Position numbers and translations under genes: made by a program
Part shown: in pieces, positions 53,102 through 61,098 of the stretch
Layout of the letters: each line of letters begins with the position of its first letter
Numbering within the stretch: position 1 is the first letter of the stretch
Notes under the pieces: generated by a model
Told to the model about the DNA's origin: nothing
What the model saw: only the letters and a program-made list of their open reading frames with translations
The model's database searches: none
DNA from: CAVVZJ01 sp963752755
GTDB taxonomy: Bacteria; Planctomycetota; Planctomycetia; Isosphaerales; Isosphaeraceae
Length of the DNA: 64,000 nucleotides
Assembly: GCA_963752755.1 (NCBI GenBank)
Contig: CAVVZJ010000015.1
Coordinates: 62,001-126,000, forward strand
Reading direction: 5' to 3'

Positions 53102-53353
53102 ATGAGCATGCCGTTCTCTCGACCGGTCCGCAACCGAATCGACATCATGCCCGACGAGTATCGGGCGGCCGCCAGCAACCTGTTCGCCCTGTTCAAGCTG
53201 GCCACTGCAATGGTCGTCCTCAACCTGGTTGTGCCTTTCAGCCGGGAGACGTTCAACGGGCACTTCCTGCCCGCGATCGCGGTCTTCTCCCTGGCCGGTG
53301 CGCTCTCCCTGTCTCGTCGCCTGTTCGGCCCCAGGTGTGTTGGTTCAGCGTGA
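53102..53353 (+). CDS. Small two-helix membrane protein (cassette gene 4)
   Basis: 83 residues with CGGAGG 8 bases before the ATG and 16 bases after gene 3. Two predicted membrane helices (NLFALFKLATAMVVLNLVVP and LPAIAVFSLAGALSL). No family recognised. It likely completes the operon. Confidence 0.6.
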   Translation: MSMPFSRPVRNRIDIMPDEYRAAASNLFALFKLATAMVVLNLVVPFSRETFNGHFLPAIAVFSLAGALSLSRRLFGPRCVGSA

Positions 53354-53554
53354 AATGGAGAAACGGGTTCGCGCCGTAAGCTAGCCACCAAGATCAAGAA
53401 ATTTGGTTGGATTTATCGCATTCGTGCCAATCCCGGAGCCGATGCAGGGGGGCATCCTGCCCCCCCCTTCCGGTCTCGGCCCCCAGGTCGGCGCTCGGGT
53501 CGCGTCCCCGCGTTGCCCAATCCTCCGCCTGGGCCATCCGAACTGTCGCCCAGA

Positions 53555-54549
53555 TCACAACCCGGTGGCAATCGACGAGTCGGCGCTCTTCGCAGAACCG
53601 ACGCTCCGACGCCGGGCCCGAGCCGCCGCCAACTTCCGCTGGCGACCAGCGAAGATCGCCTCCTGGCGGCCCTCCAACCGGTCCTTCGGCGTGATGTAAC
53701 CAATCGCGCTGTGCAAGCGGACCTCGTTGTCGTGCGTCCCATACTCCGCCACGATCCGCCGCGCGTCCTCCAGGCTCAACGGCGTCCTGACCCGGATGCA
53801 CTCGCCCTTGAGTGTCTTGTGCCACCGCTCGATCTTCCCATTGCTCTGTGGGTAATACGGGGATGTCCTCACAGGAGTCATCCCGCAAATCCGGATGAAC
53901 TCCTTGAAGTCGCGGGCGATGAACTGGGGGCCGTTGTCCGAGATGATCCGGGGGCGCGCCTCGGGATACCGCTCGCGGGCCCGCTGGATGATCGTCTCGA
54001 CGTCCGGTTCGGTCATCGACTCGCGGATCTCCCAGTGCACGATGAACCGGCTGCAGCCGTCGAGCAGGCTGCAGAGGTAGAAGAACGTCCCGGCGACGTT
54101 GATGTACGAGACATCGACATGCCAGTGCTCGTGGGGGTGCCGGGGCTGCTCGAACCCTTGACCCTTCTTCGAGGGTCGGCCGCCCCGCGGAGCGAGGCGG
54201 CCGGCGACTTTGAGGACCCGGTAAACGCTGGACGGGCTGACCGCCACGATGTCCGCATCGAGCATCATGTAGGTCAGTCGTCGATACCCCTCCAGGGGAT
54301 AGCGGGCGTGGAAGTCGAGGATGGCCTGCTTCTCCCAGGTCTCCAGCCACCCATCGCGTGGAAGCCGAGCATTGTGCCGATGGGCGGTCCCGAGGCGGGC
54401 CTTCCACGAGAAGAACGTGCTGAGACCGACGCCGAGCCAGCGGACGAGCCGCGTCAGGGGCCATCCCGTCCGAGTCGCCCAGCGTTCGAGGAACGCGACG
54501 ACCTGATCGCGTGTGGCCTGGGGAACCCAGGCTCCCTTCAGAGTTCCCC
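53555..54549 (-). CDS. IS3-family transposase OrfB (made by -1 frameshift from OrfA)
   Basis: Catalytic subunit. The open frame continues without stop from the orfA overlap (GAWVPQATRDQVVAFLERWA) to HEHWHVDVSYINVAGTFFYL with the first Asp, PRIISDNGPQFIARDFKEFI with the second and YPQSNGKIERWHKTLKGECI with the Glu, an rve integrase core. The first ATG is late (54268), so synthesis as an OrfAB fusion is expected. Confidence 0.88.
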
Positions 54550-54849
54550 AAGCTCTTTTTTTAGCTGAATATGTTCCTCCATGAGTTCGGCGAGGACCTC
54601 GTTCTTGCGCCGGAGCTTCTCCTCCAGGAAGGCGATCCGTCGCTCCTTGAGGTCGGCTGCGGGCTTGGAACGGCGTTCGAAGACGGCGGCCCCGTTCTCG
54701 AAGAACTCCTTCTGCCAGCGGTAGAACATGGTGGGGTGGACGCCGTGCTGGTCGCAGAGGTCCGAGACCGGGGTCGGCTCCAGGAGGTGGAGCCGGAGGA
54801 TCGCGAGCTTCTCCTGGGGGGTGAACCGTTTCCGCGTCTTCTTGGACAT
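54538..54849 (-). CDS. IS3-family OrfA
   Basis: 103 residues: helix-turn-helix (KRFTPQEKLAILRLHLLEPT, then LCDQHGVHPTMFYRWQKEFF) and leucine-zipper tail (RRIAFLEEKLRRKNEVLAEL). Near the end the codons CTA AAA AAA GAG form an A7 slippery tract; slipping back one base enters orfB. OrfA alone is normally a regulator, the fusion the transposase. Confidence 0.9.
   Translation of the reverse strand: MSKKTRKRFTPQEKLAILRLHLLEPTPVSDLCDQHGVHPTMFYRWQKEFFENGAAVFERRSKPAADLKERRIAFLEEKLRRKNEVLAELMEEHIQLKKELGEL
54556..54562 (-). promoter_or_regulatory. Slippery A_AAA_AAA tract in IS3 orfA
   Basis: In-phase A7 run 15 bases before the orfA stop; the -1 frame is orfB. Confidence 0.7.
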
Positions 54850-54876
54850 GGGGTAGCCTCCGCTCGAAAGTGTAGC

Positions 54877-55146
54877 TTATCCGAGCGCGGCGTTACTCCA
54901 TTTCCGTCTGAAGCAAAATATTACAGCCACGTCCGGCTTTCCGTCCTGCTCGACGAAGGAGACGACGTCTGCCCCCGGCGGCAGTTCGACCAGCCGCTGC
55001 TTGAGCCGCATCAGGAGATAATTGACGTGGGCCGCCTTGGCTTCGGCCTCGGCCTGCGGGACCCGGCCCAGGGTGAAGGCGTACTGCTTCCCCTGGAAAC
55101 GAAAAAGAATCCGGAAACTGCCCGCTCGTTCCTGCGTCCAGGCCAT
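54877..55146 (-). pseudogene. Tyrosine recombinase, N-terminal remnant
   Basis: About 75 residues match the arm-binding/SAM-like N-terminus of planctomycete phage-type integrases (MAWTQERAGSFRILFRFQGK, then YAFTLGRVPQAEAEAKAAHV, VNYLLMRLKQRLVELPPGAD). The catalytic domain (R-H-R-Y) is absent because the IS3 element lies directly downstream. Its position about 110 bases from a tRNA-Leu 3' end fits an integrase gene next to its attachment site. Confidence 0.6.
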
Positions 55147-55211
55147 CCCTGCATCCCCCCGACAAGGGACACAATGCTACCAAATTACAGCGATCGCGGT
55201 CGCGGCGCATG

Positions 55212-55248
55212 AAAAAAGGACTCACGCCTCTCGACGTAAGTCCTTTTC
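55212..55248 (-). terminator. Intrinsic terminator after tRNA-Leu remnant
   Basis: On the minus strand AAAAGGACT pairs with AGTCCTTTT, ending in a T6 run, 9 bases after the tRNA 3' end. Confidence 0.8.
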
Positions 55249-55256
55249 TCGCAAAG

Positions 55257-55316
55257 TGCCGAAGAGAGGACTTGAACCTCCACGGGCATGGTTAGCCCAC
55301 TAGGACCTGAACCTAG
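55257..55316 (-). tRNA. tRNA-Leu (anticodon CAG), 3' part only; probable attachment site
   Basis: On the minus strand the anticodon arm CTAGG-TTCAGGT-CCTAG, a long class II variable arm (TGGGC-TAACCAT-GCCCG), the T arm (GGAGG-TTCAAGT-CCTCT) and acceptor strand CTTCGGC-A are all present. The 5' acceptor strand (GCCGAAG expected) and D arm are not found upstream. A partial tRNA with its terminator beside a recombinase remnant and a plasmid-like replicon is the usual footprint of tRNA-targeted integration. Confidence 0.75.
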
Positions 55317-55421
55317 ACAGTCAGCCATGTCGTGGAGTTGGCAACACATTGCGGTGGCGTTTGAAACCCCTGCGATTTAGGCGTTTACGTTGCCGCCTGG
55401 AGCTATCGACATTATAGCCGT

Positions 55422-55461
55422 GTTGCCGTGGTGTTGCCAGTTCTGTTGCCAAATTGTTGCC
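55422..55461. repeat. Four GTTGCC direct repeats, helically phased
   Basis: GTTGCC begins at 55422, 55433, 55445 and 55456 (spacings 11, 12, 11). It lies about 260 bases upstream of the ribbon-helix-helix gene and could be its operator or a partition site. Confidence 0.45.
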
Positions 55462-55719
55462 AGAAAGAGCAAACGGACGTGACTATAGTGAAAACAAGTT
55501 TGCGTGCAAACACTCAAGCAATAAAACAACTAACCGTGCAAATCGCGTTGCTCTCAGACACTCAACCGATACAACGAATCAACACGCAACTACTGCAACG
55601 CATCATACCTACAACACGCTTGCGGGTATGCGGTCCATGTCGAAAACGGCCTTGCCCGCAAACACGAAAACCACCAAACCAGCATACACGCAAACAGACA
55701 AACAAAGAGGTTCTTCGCT

Positions 55720-56004
55720 ATGACTAAACGTGCACCGCTGACATTCAAAGTCGATAAGGTAACTCCCGCTCCAGCCCAAGGTGAGCAGAAAGGGTTGCCC
55801 GCAAACACGAAAAGGAGCAACCAGCCAAAGGAGCAAACGAAGACGGGGCGGGACGGTCGGCAATTCATCGCCGCTCATGTGATGCCGGATGCCGCCAAGC
55901 AGTTCAAGCTATTGGCGGTTCAGCAGGACAAGACGACGCAGGATCTGCTCGTCGAGGCGATCAACGATCTTTTCGCCAAGCATGGACTGAGCCGGATCGC
56001 CTGA
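55720..56004 (+). CDS. Ribbon-helix-helix protein (plasmid partition/regulator type)
   Basis: 94 residues: a long charged flexible N-terminus (containing LPANTKRSNQPKEQTKTG) and a C-terminal RHH fold (QFIAAHVMPDAAKQFKLLAV, then QDKTTQDLLVEAINDLFAKH) as in ParG-like partition and antitoxin-like regulators. The 19-base segment TTGCCCGCAAACACGAAAA in its coding part also occurs upstream at about 55652. No ParA-like ATPase gene is visible. It converges on the repA remnant. Confidence 0.65.
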   Translation: MTKRAPLTFKVDKVTPAPAQGEQKGLPANTKRSNQPKEQTKTGRDGRQFIAAHVMPDAAKQFKLLAVQQDKTTQDLLVEAINDLFAKHGLSRIA

Positions 56005-56010
56005 GGAGGT

Positions 56011-57103
56011 CTAAGGATTCGGGTTCCGAACGTGGCGGCTGCGGCAGAATCCGATAAAGGCAGCGTCCGGGTTGGTAAGTTCCGGCTGGCCGCTCTCATA
56101 CCAGAATTGCCGCCATTCCTTCTCCAGAAAATACACGTCATAGCCGGGGGCGACGGTGCGGGCGTCGTGGAACGTTTCGGGGTCGAGTAGCGGGAAACGC
56201 GGCTGATCAGGCGAGGGGAGGGGCTTCATCGTGCTGGCGGTTGGTGAAACGCACCTGGTCGCCGTCTGAAGGCGACAGCATAATCGGGCATGTGGCCGTG
56301 CTCGGCGTCCTCTTCGCAGATGATGCTGACCAGCCGGCGAAATTCCTTCTCGCTGGATGTAGAGCCGCATTTCTTCCGTAGCAGGTCAAGTGAGATCACC
56401 CATTCATCCTGCTTGCCGCAATGCTTGCGGGCCAGCTCGTACATTCGTCGTTCCAGCGGCTTTCTGAAGCCGGAAATAGTCGCGGTGCAGCGTCAGCACC
56501 TCGTGGCCGAGGACGGCGTTGAACACCCAATCCGAGAGGTTGATCCGGATTTCCGACATGCGGCCGGAGTCGGTGTGCCGGAGAATGTTCCAACTGTCGA
56601 TCAGGCCGAATCCTGAGGTATGCTTTCTCGCCGCCAGTCTTAATGTTGGTCCGGATGGTGGTGCCTTTAAGCGGTCGAGGGCGGCGACCAGTTGCTGATA
56701 GGCCCGACCGTCGTTGTTGCGGTTCGTGGACACCAGCAGGTCATAGGCCTTGATGTGAAGCGTTCGGTTCGGCTCGTACCCGGCGTTCATCTTGGCAACG
56801 AGCTGGCTAATGCAATAAATCAGAATATCCTTGTCGTGGATGGTGGCCAATCCAAGAGTGCTTGGAATGATCGATACTTTGACGCCGTTATGCTCGTACT
56901 CGCGGATGGCGAGATCGGGTTGGGTCGCGAGCGAATAAATCGGGATGCTCCATCGATCCCATGTCGTCCTTGGGGATGGCGTCGGTCACGTCGCAGATGA
57001 AGAAGTCCTGGATCGGATGACGATCAGGGAAAAGCGGCGTGCGTTTTATCGTGTTATTCACCCACCATGAGATTATTATCGTGTTTTCACCCACCAATGT
57101 CAA
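56011..57103 (-). pseudogene. repA: Plasmid replication initiator RepA (RPA family), several frameshifts
   Basis: Pieces in different frames line up with RPA-type plasmid initiators: FFICDVTDAIPKDDMGSMEH, then ATIHDKDILIYCISQLVAKM, IKAYDLLVSTNRNNDGRAYQ, FGLIDSWNI, RINLSDWVFNAVLGHEVLTL, MYELARKHCGKQDEWVISLD and SEKEFRRLVSIICEEDAEHG, ending at HVRNPNP. At least four frame changes are needed. Two of the iterons overlap its 5' end. Such proteins bind iterons to start plasmid replication; this copy looks dead unless the consensus is faulty. Confidence 0.8.
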
Positions 57104-57254
57104 GCATTCGTGTTTTCACCCACCAGCGGGCTAACATCGTGCTTTCACACACCGTGCAGGGTTTCGTGTTTTCACACACCGCGGCCTCTCTTTCGTGCTT
57201 TTACCCACCGATTTTCGTGTATTTACCCACCATCTTTCGTGCTTTTACCCACCG
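57050..57254. repeat. Eight 17-bp iterons, plasmid origin
   Basis: Consensus TCGTGYTTTYACCCACC, starting at 57050, 57080, 57109, 57138, 57165, 57194, 57216 and 57238 (spacings 30, 29, 29, 27, 29, 22, 22). The first has one extra base. They sit directly upstream of repA and are the expected initiator binding sites. Confidence 0.9.
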
Positions 57255-57308
57255 GCCGTTTCTGATTTCCTCTTTGAATCAGTGCCTTATACGTGCGTTT
57301 TGGCCACG

Positions 57309-57362
57309 CTTAACACAATACATAACTATATATATAACACACTAGGCCTAACCTGTGGATAA
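57309..57362. other. AT-rich unwinding region and DnaA box of the plasmid origin
   Basis: A run of TATA steps (about 57321-57340) in an otherwise GC-rich window, followed by TGTGGATAA at 57354-57362, the exact reverse complement of the DnaA box TTATCCACA. It is next to the iteron array, so together they form an oriV. Confidence 0.75.
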
Positions 57363-57435
57363 CTTCGCTCCAGACATAAGAGCCTCGCTTTACTCGGCAA
57401 ACGGAGCAGCCCTAACGGGCTGCAATTTATTAAAG

Positions 57436-57468
57436 AAGGGGGGAGATGATTTGCCCATCTCCCCCCTT
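57436..57468. terminator. Perfect 13-bp hairpin downstream of the origin
   Basis: AAGGGGGGAGATG, loop ATTTGCC, then the reverse complement. It may act as a bidirectional terminator or a plasmid structural site. Confidence 0.5.
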
Positions 57469-58073
57469 GTAATCCCCCCTCTGGCAAGACAAAATGAACG
57501 CGGCTCACGCCGCCGCGTAAACAATATGGGCGATGGCACCGCTTCGCGGTGTTGCTCGGCAGAAAAGAAAGTGGCTCTGTCGCGGCCAAGAGGCCGCAAG
57601 TGGCGGAGGGCGATTGAGCGACCGGGAGCGATCCCCTAACCCCGCGATGCCCCCTTTTCCTTTTCTCCCCCGTACCCCCGCCGGGGGCGGGAGGGGGAAA
57701 ACAGCAAGACGGGAGCGAAGCGACCATCCGCTTAAAGCAAACCGGCCAATTTCGCCCCCCACAGAGAAATGGGGCGAAATTCAGCCGGAACAAACAGCGG
57801 CGGGAGCGAAGCGACCCACCAACAGGCGACGGATCAGCGATTGTCATGACCGCAGCGAAGCGGAGGGCGTGGCAATCGCCCGTCGCCGACCTGCACCAGC
57901 GGGCGGAAGGGCGGCGTAGCCGGTCCCGAAGGGACGGGAGCGAAGCGGACCCCGTGAGCACGCGGCGGCGTAGCCGGGGTGCCCAAGGGATTGCCGAAAA
58001 TAGCCGTCGGAAACATCCGCCCCAGGAGCAACCGGCCGGGTGCTGAATGCGGCTCGACAGCTGCCCGTTGACC
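57469..58073. other. Gene-poor plasmid segment with short interspersed repeats
   Basis: The motif GGGAGCGAAGCG(A/G) recurs near 57711, 57805 and 57935, with a variant near 57849. Pairs such as CACCGCTTCGCGGTG form small hairpins. No gene recognised. Confidence 0.45.
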
Positions 58074-58093
58074 CTATAGGAAATTTCCTATAG
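58074..58093. promoter_or_regulatory. Perfect 20-bp palindrome, likely toxin-antitoxin operator
   Basis: CTATAGGAAATTTCCTATAG lies just before the toxin gene. Toxin-antitoxin operons of this type are usually repressed through a palindrome at the promoter. Confidence 0.6.
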
Positions 58094-58110
58094 AATAAGG
58101 GGGGGGGATC

Positions 58111-58476
58111 TTGGCGACGGACGACCACGAAACACCGGTGTTCGGCCCCTGGTCTGGATGGGCAACTCGCTGCGGAATCTTCAGGCGTTTCCCAGGGGGG
58201 CAAAAAGCTCATCGGGGACGAGCTCCAACTGATCCAGTTCGGCGGCATGCCGAGGGACGCCAAGCCATTCAAGGGCGTGGGCAGCGGGGTTTTCGAGATT
58301 GCCCTTCGCTTTGAGGGCGTGCGTACCGGACGGTGCTGGCGGTGCACTCGGGGAGGAATCTACGTGCTGCACGCCTTCCAGAAGAAGTCGAAGCAGGGGA
58401 TCGCGACCCGAAGCCAGACGTGGATTTGATCAAGCAGCGGTACAAAGAGGCGAAGGAGCTAGTAGAACATGAGTGA
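58111..58476 (+). pseudogene. HigB/RelE-type toxin (phage Gp49-like family), frameshifts
   Basis: Pieces WMGNSLRNLQAFPRGAKKLI, QFGGMPRDAKPFKGVGSGVF, EIALRF, YVLHAFQKKSKQGIAT and, in the last frame, DLIKQRYKEAKELVEHE line up with the Gp49-like HigB mRNA interferases. At least two frame changes are needed (near 58320 and 58410) and the start is uncertain. The toxin-first order and 8-base overlap with the next gene are typical of HigBA. Confidence 0.65.
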
Positions 58477-58807
58477 GCGCGAGCAGGTACGCATGGAGCA
58501 CGAGGAGGGCTCCGGAAACATCTTCGCCGATCTGGGGCTTGAGGATGCCGATGAGCTTTACGCACGGGCACAGTTGGGGTTCCACGTCCACAAGCTCTCG
58601 CGGCCCGGAAGCTAAAGCAGCGGGAAATCGCCTCCCTCCTGGGCATCAAGCAGCCGGAGGTGTCGCACCTGATGAACGGGCATTTCAGCCGCTTCACCAC
58701 CGACAAGCTGCTGGAGTTCCTCAAGCGGCTCGACCAGGACCGTCTCGATCCGCATTCGCCCGCACCGACCCGGGGAGCCATATCAAGAGGTCGGCTTCGG
58801 AATGTAA
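58469..58807 (+). pseudogene. HigA-type antitoxin (XRE helix-turn-helix), frameshifts
   Basis: MSEREQVRMEHEEGSGNIFA, then DLGLEDADELYARAQLGFHV; after a frame change near 58605, KQREIASLLGIKQPEVSHLM and FTTDKLLEFLKRLDQ (the HTH domain); after another near 58738, VSIRIRPHRPGEPYQEVGFG and the stop at 58807. It would neutralise the toxin and bind the operator palindrome. Confidence 0.7.
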
Positions 58808-59964
58808 GCGGCAGAAGGGGAAGGGGTTACGCTTTGTCGGGTGGAGCCGGTTTTGAGCTTGAAGCCAACTGGTTTTTCGGGGATGGTAGGACACCTTGCG
58901 AGCATTCCCTAAGTTGAAAGCCCCATGAACGATACGGTCGGACCGATCCAGGAATTCGTCGCCTATGCCCGCACCCTCAAGGGGGATGAAAAGGGCGAGG
59001 CGCAGGTGTTCTGCGACCGGCTGTTCCAGGCGTTCGGGCATGGCGGCTACAAGGAAGCCGGTGCCACGCTGGAATTCCGGGTGAAGGGGCCGGGCAAGAG
59101 CACCAAATTCGCCGATCTGCTCTGGCGGCCACGGCTGCTGATCGAGATGAAGAAGCGGGGCGAGAAGCTCCAGCGGCACTACACGCAAGCCTTTGAATAC
59201 TGGCTCCAGCTCGTGCCCCAGCGGCCGAAATACGTCGTCCTATGCAACTTTGATGAATTCTGGATCTACGATTTCGATTCGCAGCTCAACGATCCGGTCG
59301 ATATCATCGCCCTGGGCGAGCTGCCGCACCGCTACACCGCCTTCAACTTCCTCTTTCCGGTCGAGAAGAAGCCGCAATTCGGCAACAACCGCGTCGATGT
59401 CACGCGGGCGGCGGCGGACAAGGTGGCGGCCGTCTTCAACTCGCTGGTCGCACGCGGCGAAAACCGCGAGCAGGCACAGCGCTTCGCCCTGCAATGCGTC
59501 GTCGCCATGTTCTCCGAGGATGCCGAACTGCTGCCGCGTGGCCTGTTCAGCGAATTGCTGGACGATTGCCGGGGCGGCGAAAGCTCCTATGACCTGATCG
59601 GCGGGCTGTTCCGCCAGATGAACAACGGCAACCCGCACGCGGCGGGCGGTTCAAAAACGTCCGCTACTTCAACGGCGGCATCTTCCAGACCATCGATCCG
59701 GTGGAGCTGAAGCCGGATGAAATCGGCCTGCTGCTGAAGGCGGCGGAGGAGAATTGGAGCAAGGTCCAGCCGCCGATCTTCGGCACGCTGTTCCAAAGCA
59801 GCATGGGCAAGGAAGAGCGGCACGCCTTCGGTGCCCATTTCACCAGCGAAGCCGACATCCAGAAGGTGGTGCTGCCCACCATCGTGCGGCCGTGGCGGGA
59901 GCGGATCGATGAAGTGCGCCCTGAAATCGGACCACCCGCTTGTGGTGGCTTTTGGTGCGACCGA

Positions 59965-60782
59965 TCACTGCGATCGTCGCATGGCGATCCATTGTTGCTC
60001 GAACTCGCCCGGCGTCAGGTAGCCCAGCGAGGAGTGAATCCGCTTTCGGTTGTACACGTCATCCAGGAACCGGCCGAGCTGCCTCAGGGCGTCGGCGAAG
60101 TCCTCGTACTCCGTCAGATCCACCTCCTCTTCTTTGATGGTCCGCATCAGCCGCTCGGCGTAGCCGTTCTCCCTCGGCTCGCCCACGCCCGCCATGCTGA
60201 TCGACGCCCCGACGGCCGTCAACACCTCGACGTAGGCCGTCGCGGCATACTGCACCCCCTGGTCGGAGTGGTGGATCTCCGGCCGGCCCCGCTCCAACGC
60301 CCGCTCCAGGGCCGTCAGGGTCAACTCCTGCTCCAGGCTCCGGCCCAGATGCCAGCCCCGGATCGAGCGGCTGAAGACATCCATCAGCACGGCCAGATAG
60401 ACGAACTCCTTCTTCAGTCGGATGTACGTGATGTCCGCCACCCAGACCTGATCGGGATGGTCCACCTCCAGGCCCTCGACCAGGTTCGGGAAGCGGGGGA
60501 ACGCGTGGACGCTGTCGGTCGTCCGGGGCGGGTGCCTCGGCGGCGGCTCGCCGCAGATGCCCAGCTCGTGCATCAGGCGGCGCACCCGCTTGGCGTTGGC
60601 CGGTGGCCCTGCCGCCGCAGCATGGCCGTCAGCCGGCGGTAGCCGTAGGTCGGCCATTCGCCCGCCAGCTCACTCAGGGCGTCTCGCAGCGGCTGGTCCT
60701 CGTCCGGCCGGGGCTGGTGGTAGAGGCTGCTGCGATGGACGTCCAGGGCCTCGCACAGGAGCCGGTCGCGTAGTCACCCCTG
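59965..60782 (-). pseudogene. IS3-family transposase OrfB, frame changes in its N-terminal part
   Basis: The core from 60657 is intact: LEVDHPDQVWVADITYIRLK (first Asp), RPEIHHSDQGVQYAATAYVE (second) and GYAERLMRTIKEEEVDLTEY (Glu), ending SSLGYLTPGEFEQQW. Upstream, the expected EALDVHRSSLYHQPRPDEDQ and YGYRRLTAMLRRQGHR lie in another frame, with breaks near 60770 and 60605. The element may no longer move by itself. Confidence 0.8.
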
Positions 60783-60792
60783 AGTTGCTCGA

Positions 60793-61098
60793 TCACCTCC
60801 CGTTTCTGGTCGAGGCCGAGTCCAGCAGCGTCGAGGCTTTTTTTAGGACCTCGATCTGGAGGGTGGCCCGGCCGAGCATCCGCTCCAGCTCGGCGATGCG
60901 GGCCTGGTCGCCCTCCCGCTGCTCGTCGGCCTGGAAGAGGGTGTGAGCCCGCTGCAGGAAGTGGGCCTTCCAGATCGAGAGGAGGTTGGGGCTGAGGGCG
61001 TGCCTGCGGCACGCCTCGGCCGGGGACTGGCGGCCGGTCAGGACGTCGAGGACGACCTGGGCCTTGAACTCGGGGGTGAACCGGCGTCGCTTCCGCAT
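60793..61098 (-). CDS. IS3-family OrfA
   Basis: 101 residues: RRFTPEFKAQVVLDVLTGRQ, then SPAEACRRHALSPNLLSIWK (HTH) and a coiled coil (ELERMLGRATLQIEVLKKAS). The codons CTA AAA AAA GCC at 60838-60846 form an A7 slippery tract leading to the -1 frame (SLDAAGLGLDQKREVIEQLR), the normal OrfAB junction. Confidence 0.88.
   Translation of the reverse strand: MRKRRRFTPEFKAQVVLDVLTGRQSPAEACRRHALSPNLLSIWKAHFLQRAHTLFQADEQREGDQARIAELERMLGRATLQIEVLKKASTLLDSASTRNGR
60838..60844 (-). promoter_or_regulatory. Slippery A_AAA_AAA tract in IS3 orfA
   Basis: Same in-phase arrangement as in the other IS3 element (CTA AAA AAA), leading to the -1 frame of orfB. Confidence 0.68.

Larger units (their letters stand above)
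53410..54885 (-). mobile_element. IS3-family insertion sequence (limits approximate)
   Basis: Contains orfA and orfB of the IS3 type. The exact termini and target duplication could not be fixed by eye; the right end lies near 54885 inside a recombinase gene, the left end between 53354 and 53470. A hairpin (GGGGGGCA-TCC-TGCCCCCC) lies near the left end at about 53446-53464. Confidence 0.75.

Noticed and set aside
53446..53464. Hairpin GGGGGGCA-TCC-TGCCCCCC as an intrinsic terminator
   Set aside because: No T-run on either side; it lies near an IS3 end and may belong to that element.
55257..55375. A complete tRNA-Leu gene
   Set aside because: The 5' acceptor strand GCCGAAG and a D arm could not be found within about 400 bases upstream, so only the 3' part is claimed.
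57050..57254. Regular repeats as a CRISPR array
   Set aside because: The units are 17 bp with only 5-13 bases between them, and they sit beside repA with an AT-rich stretch and a DnaA box; these are iterons.
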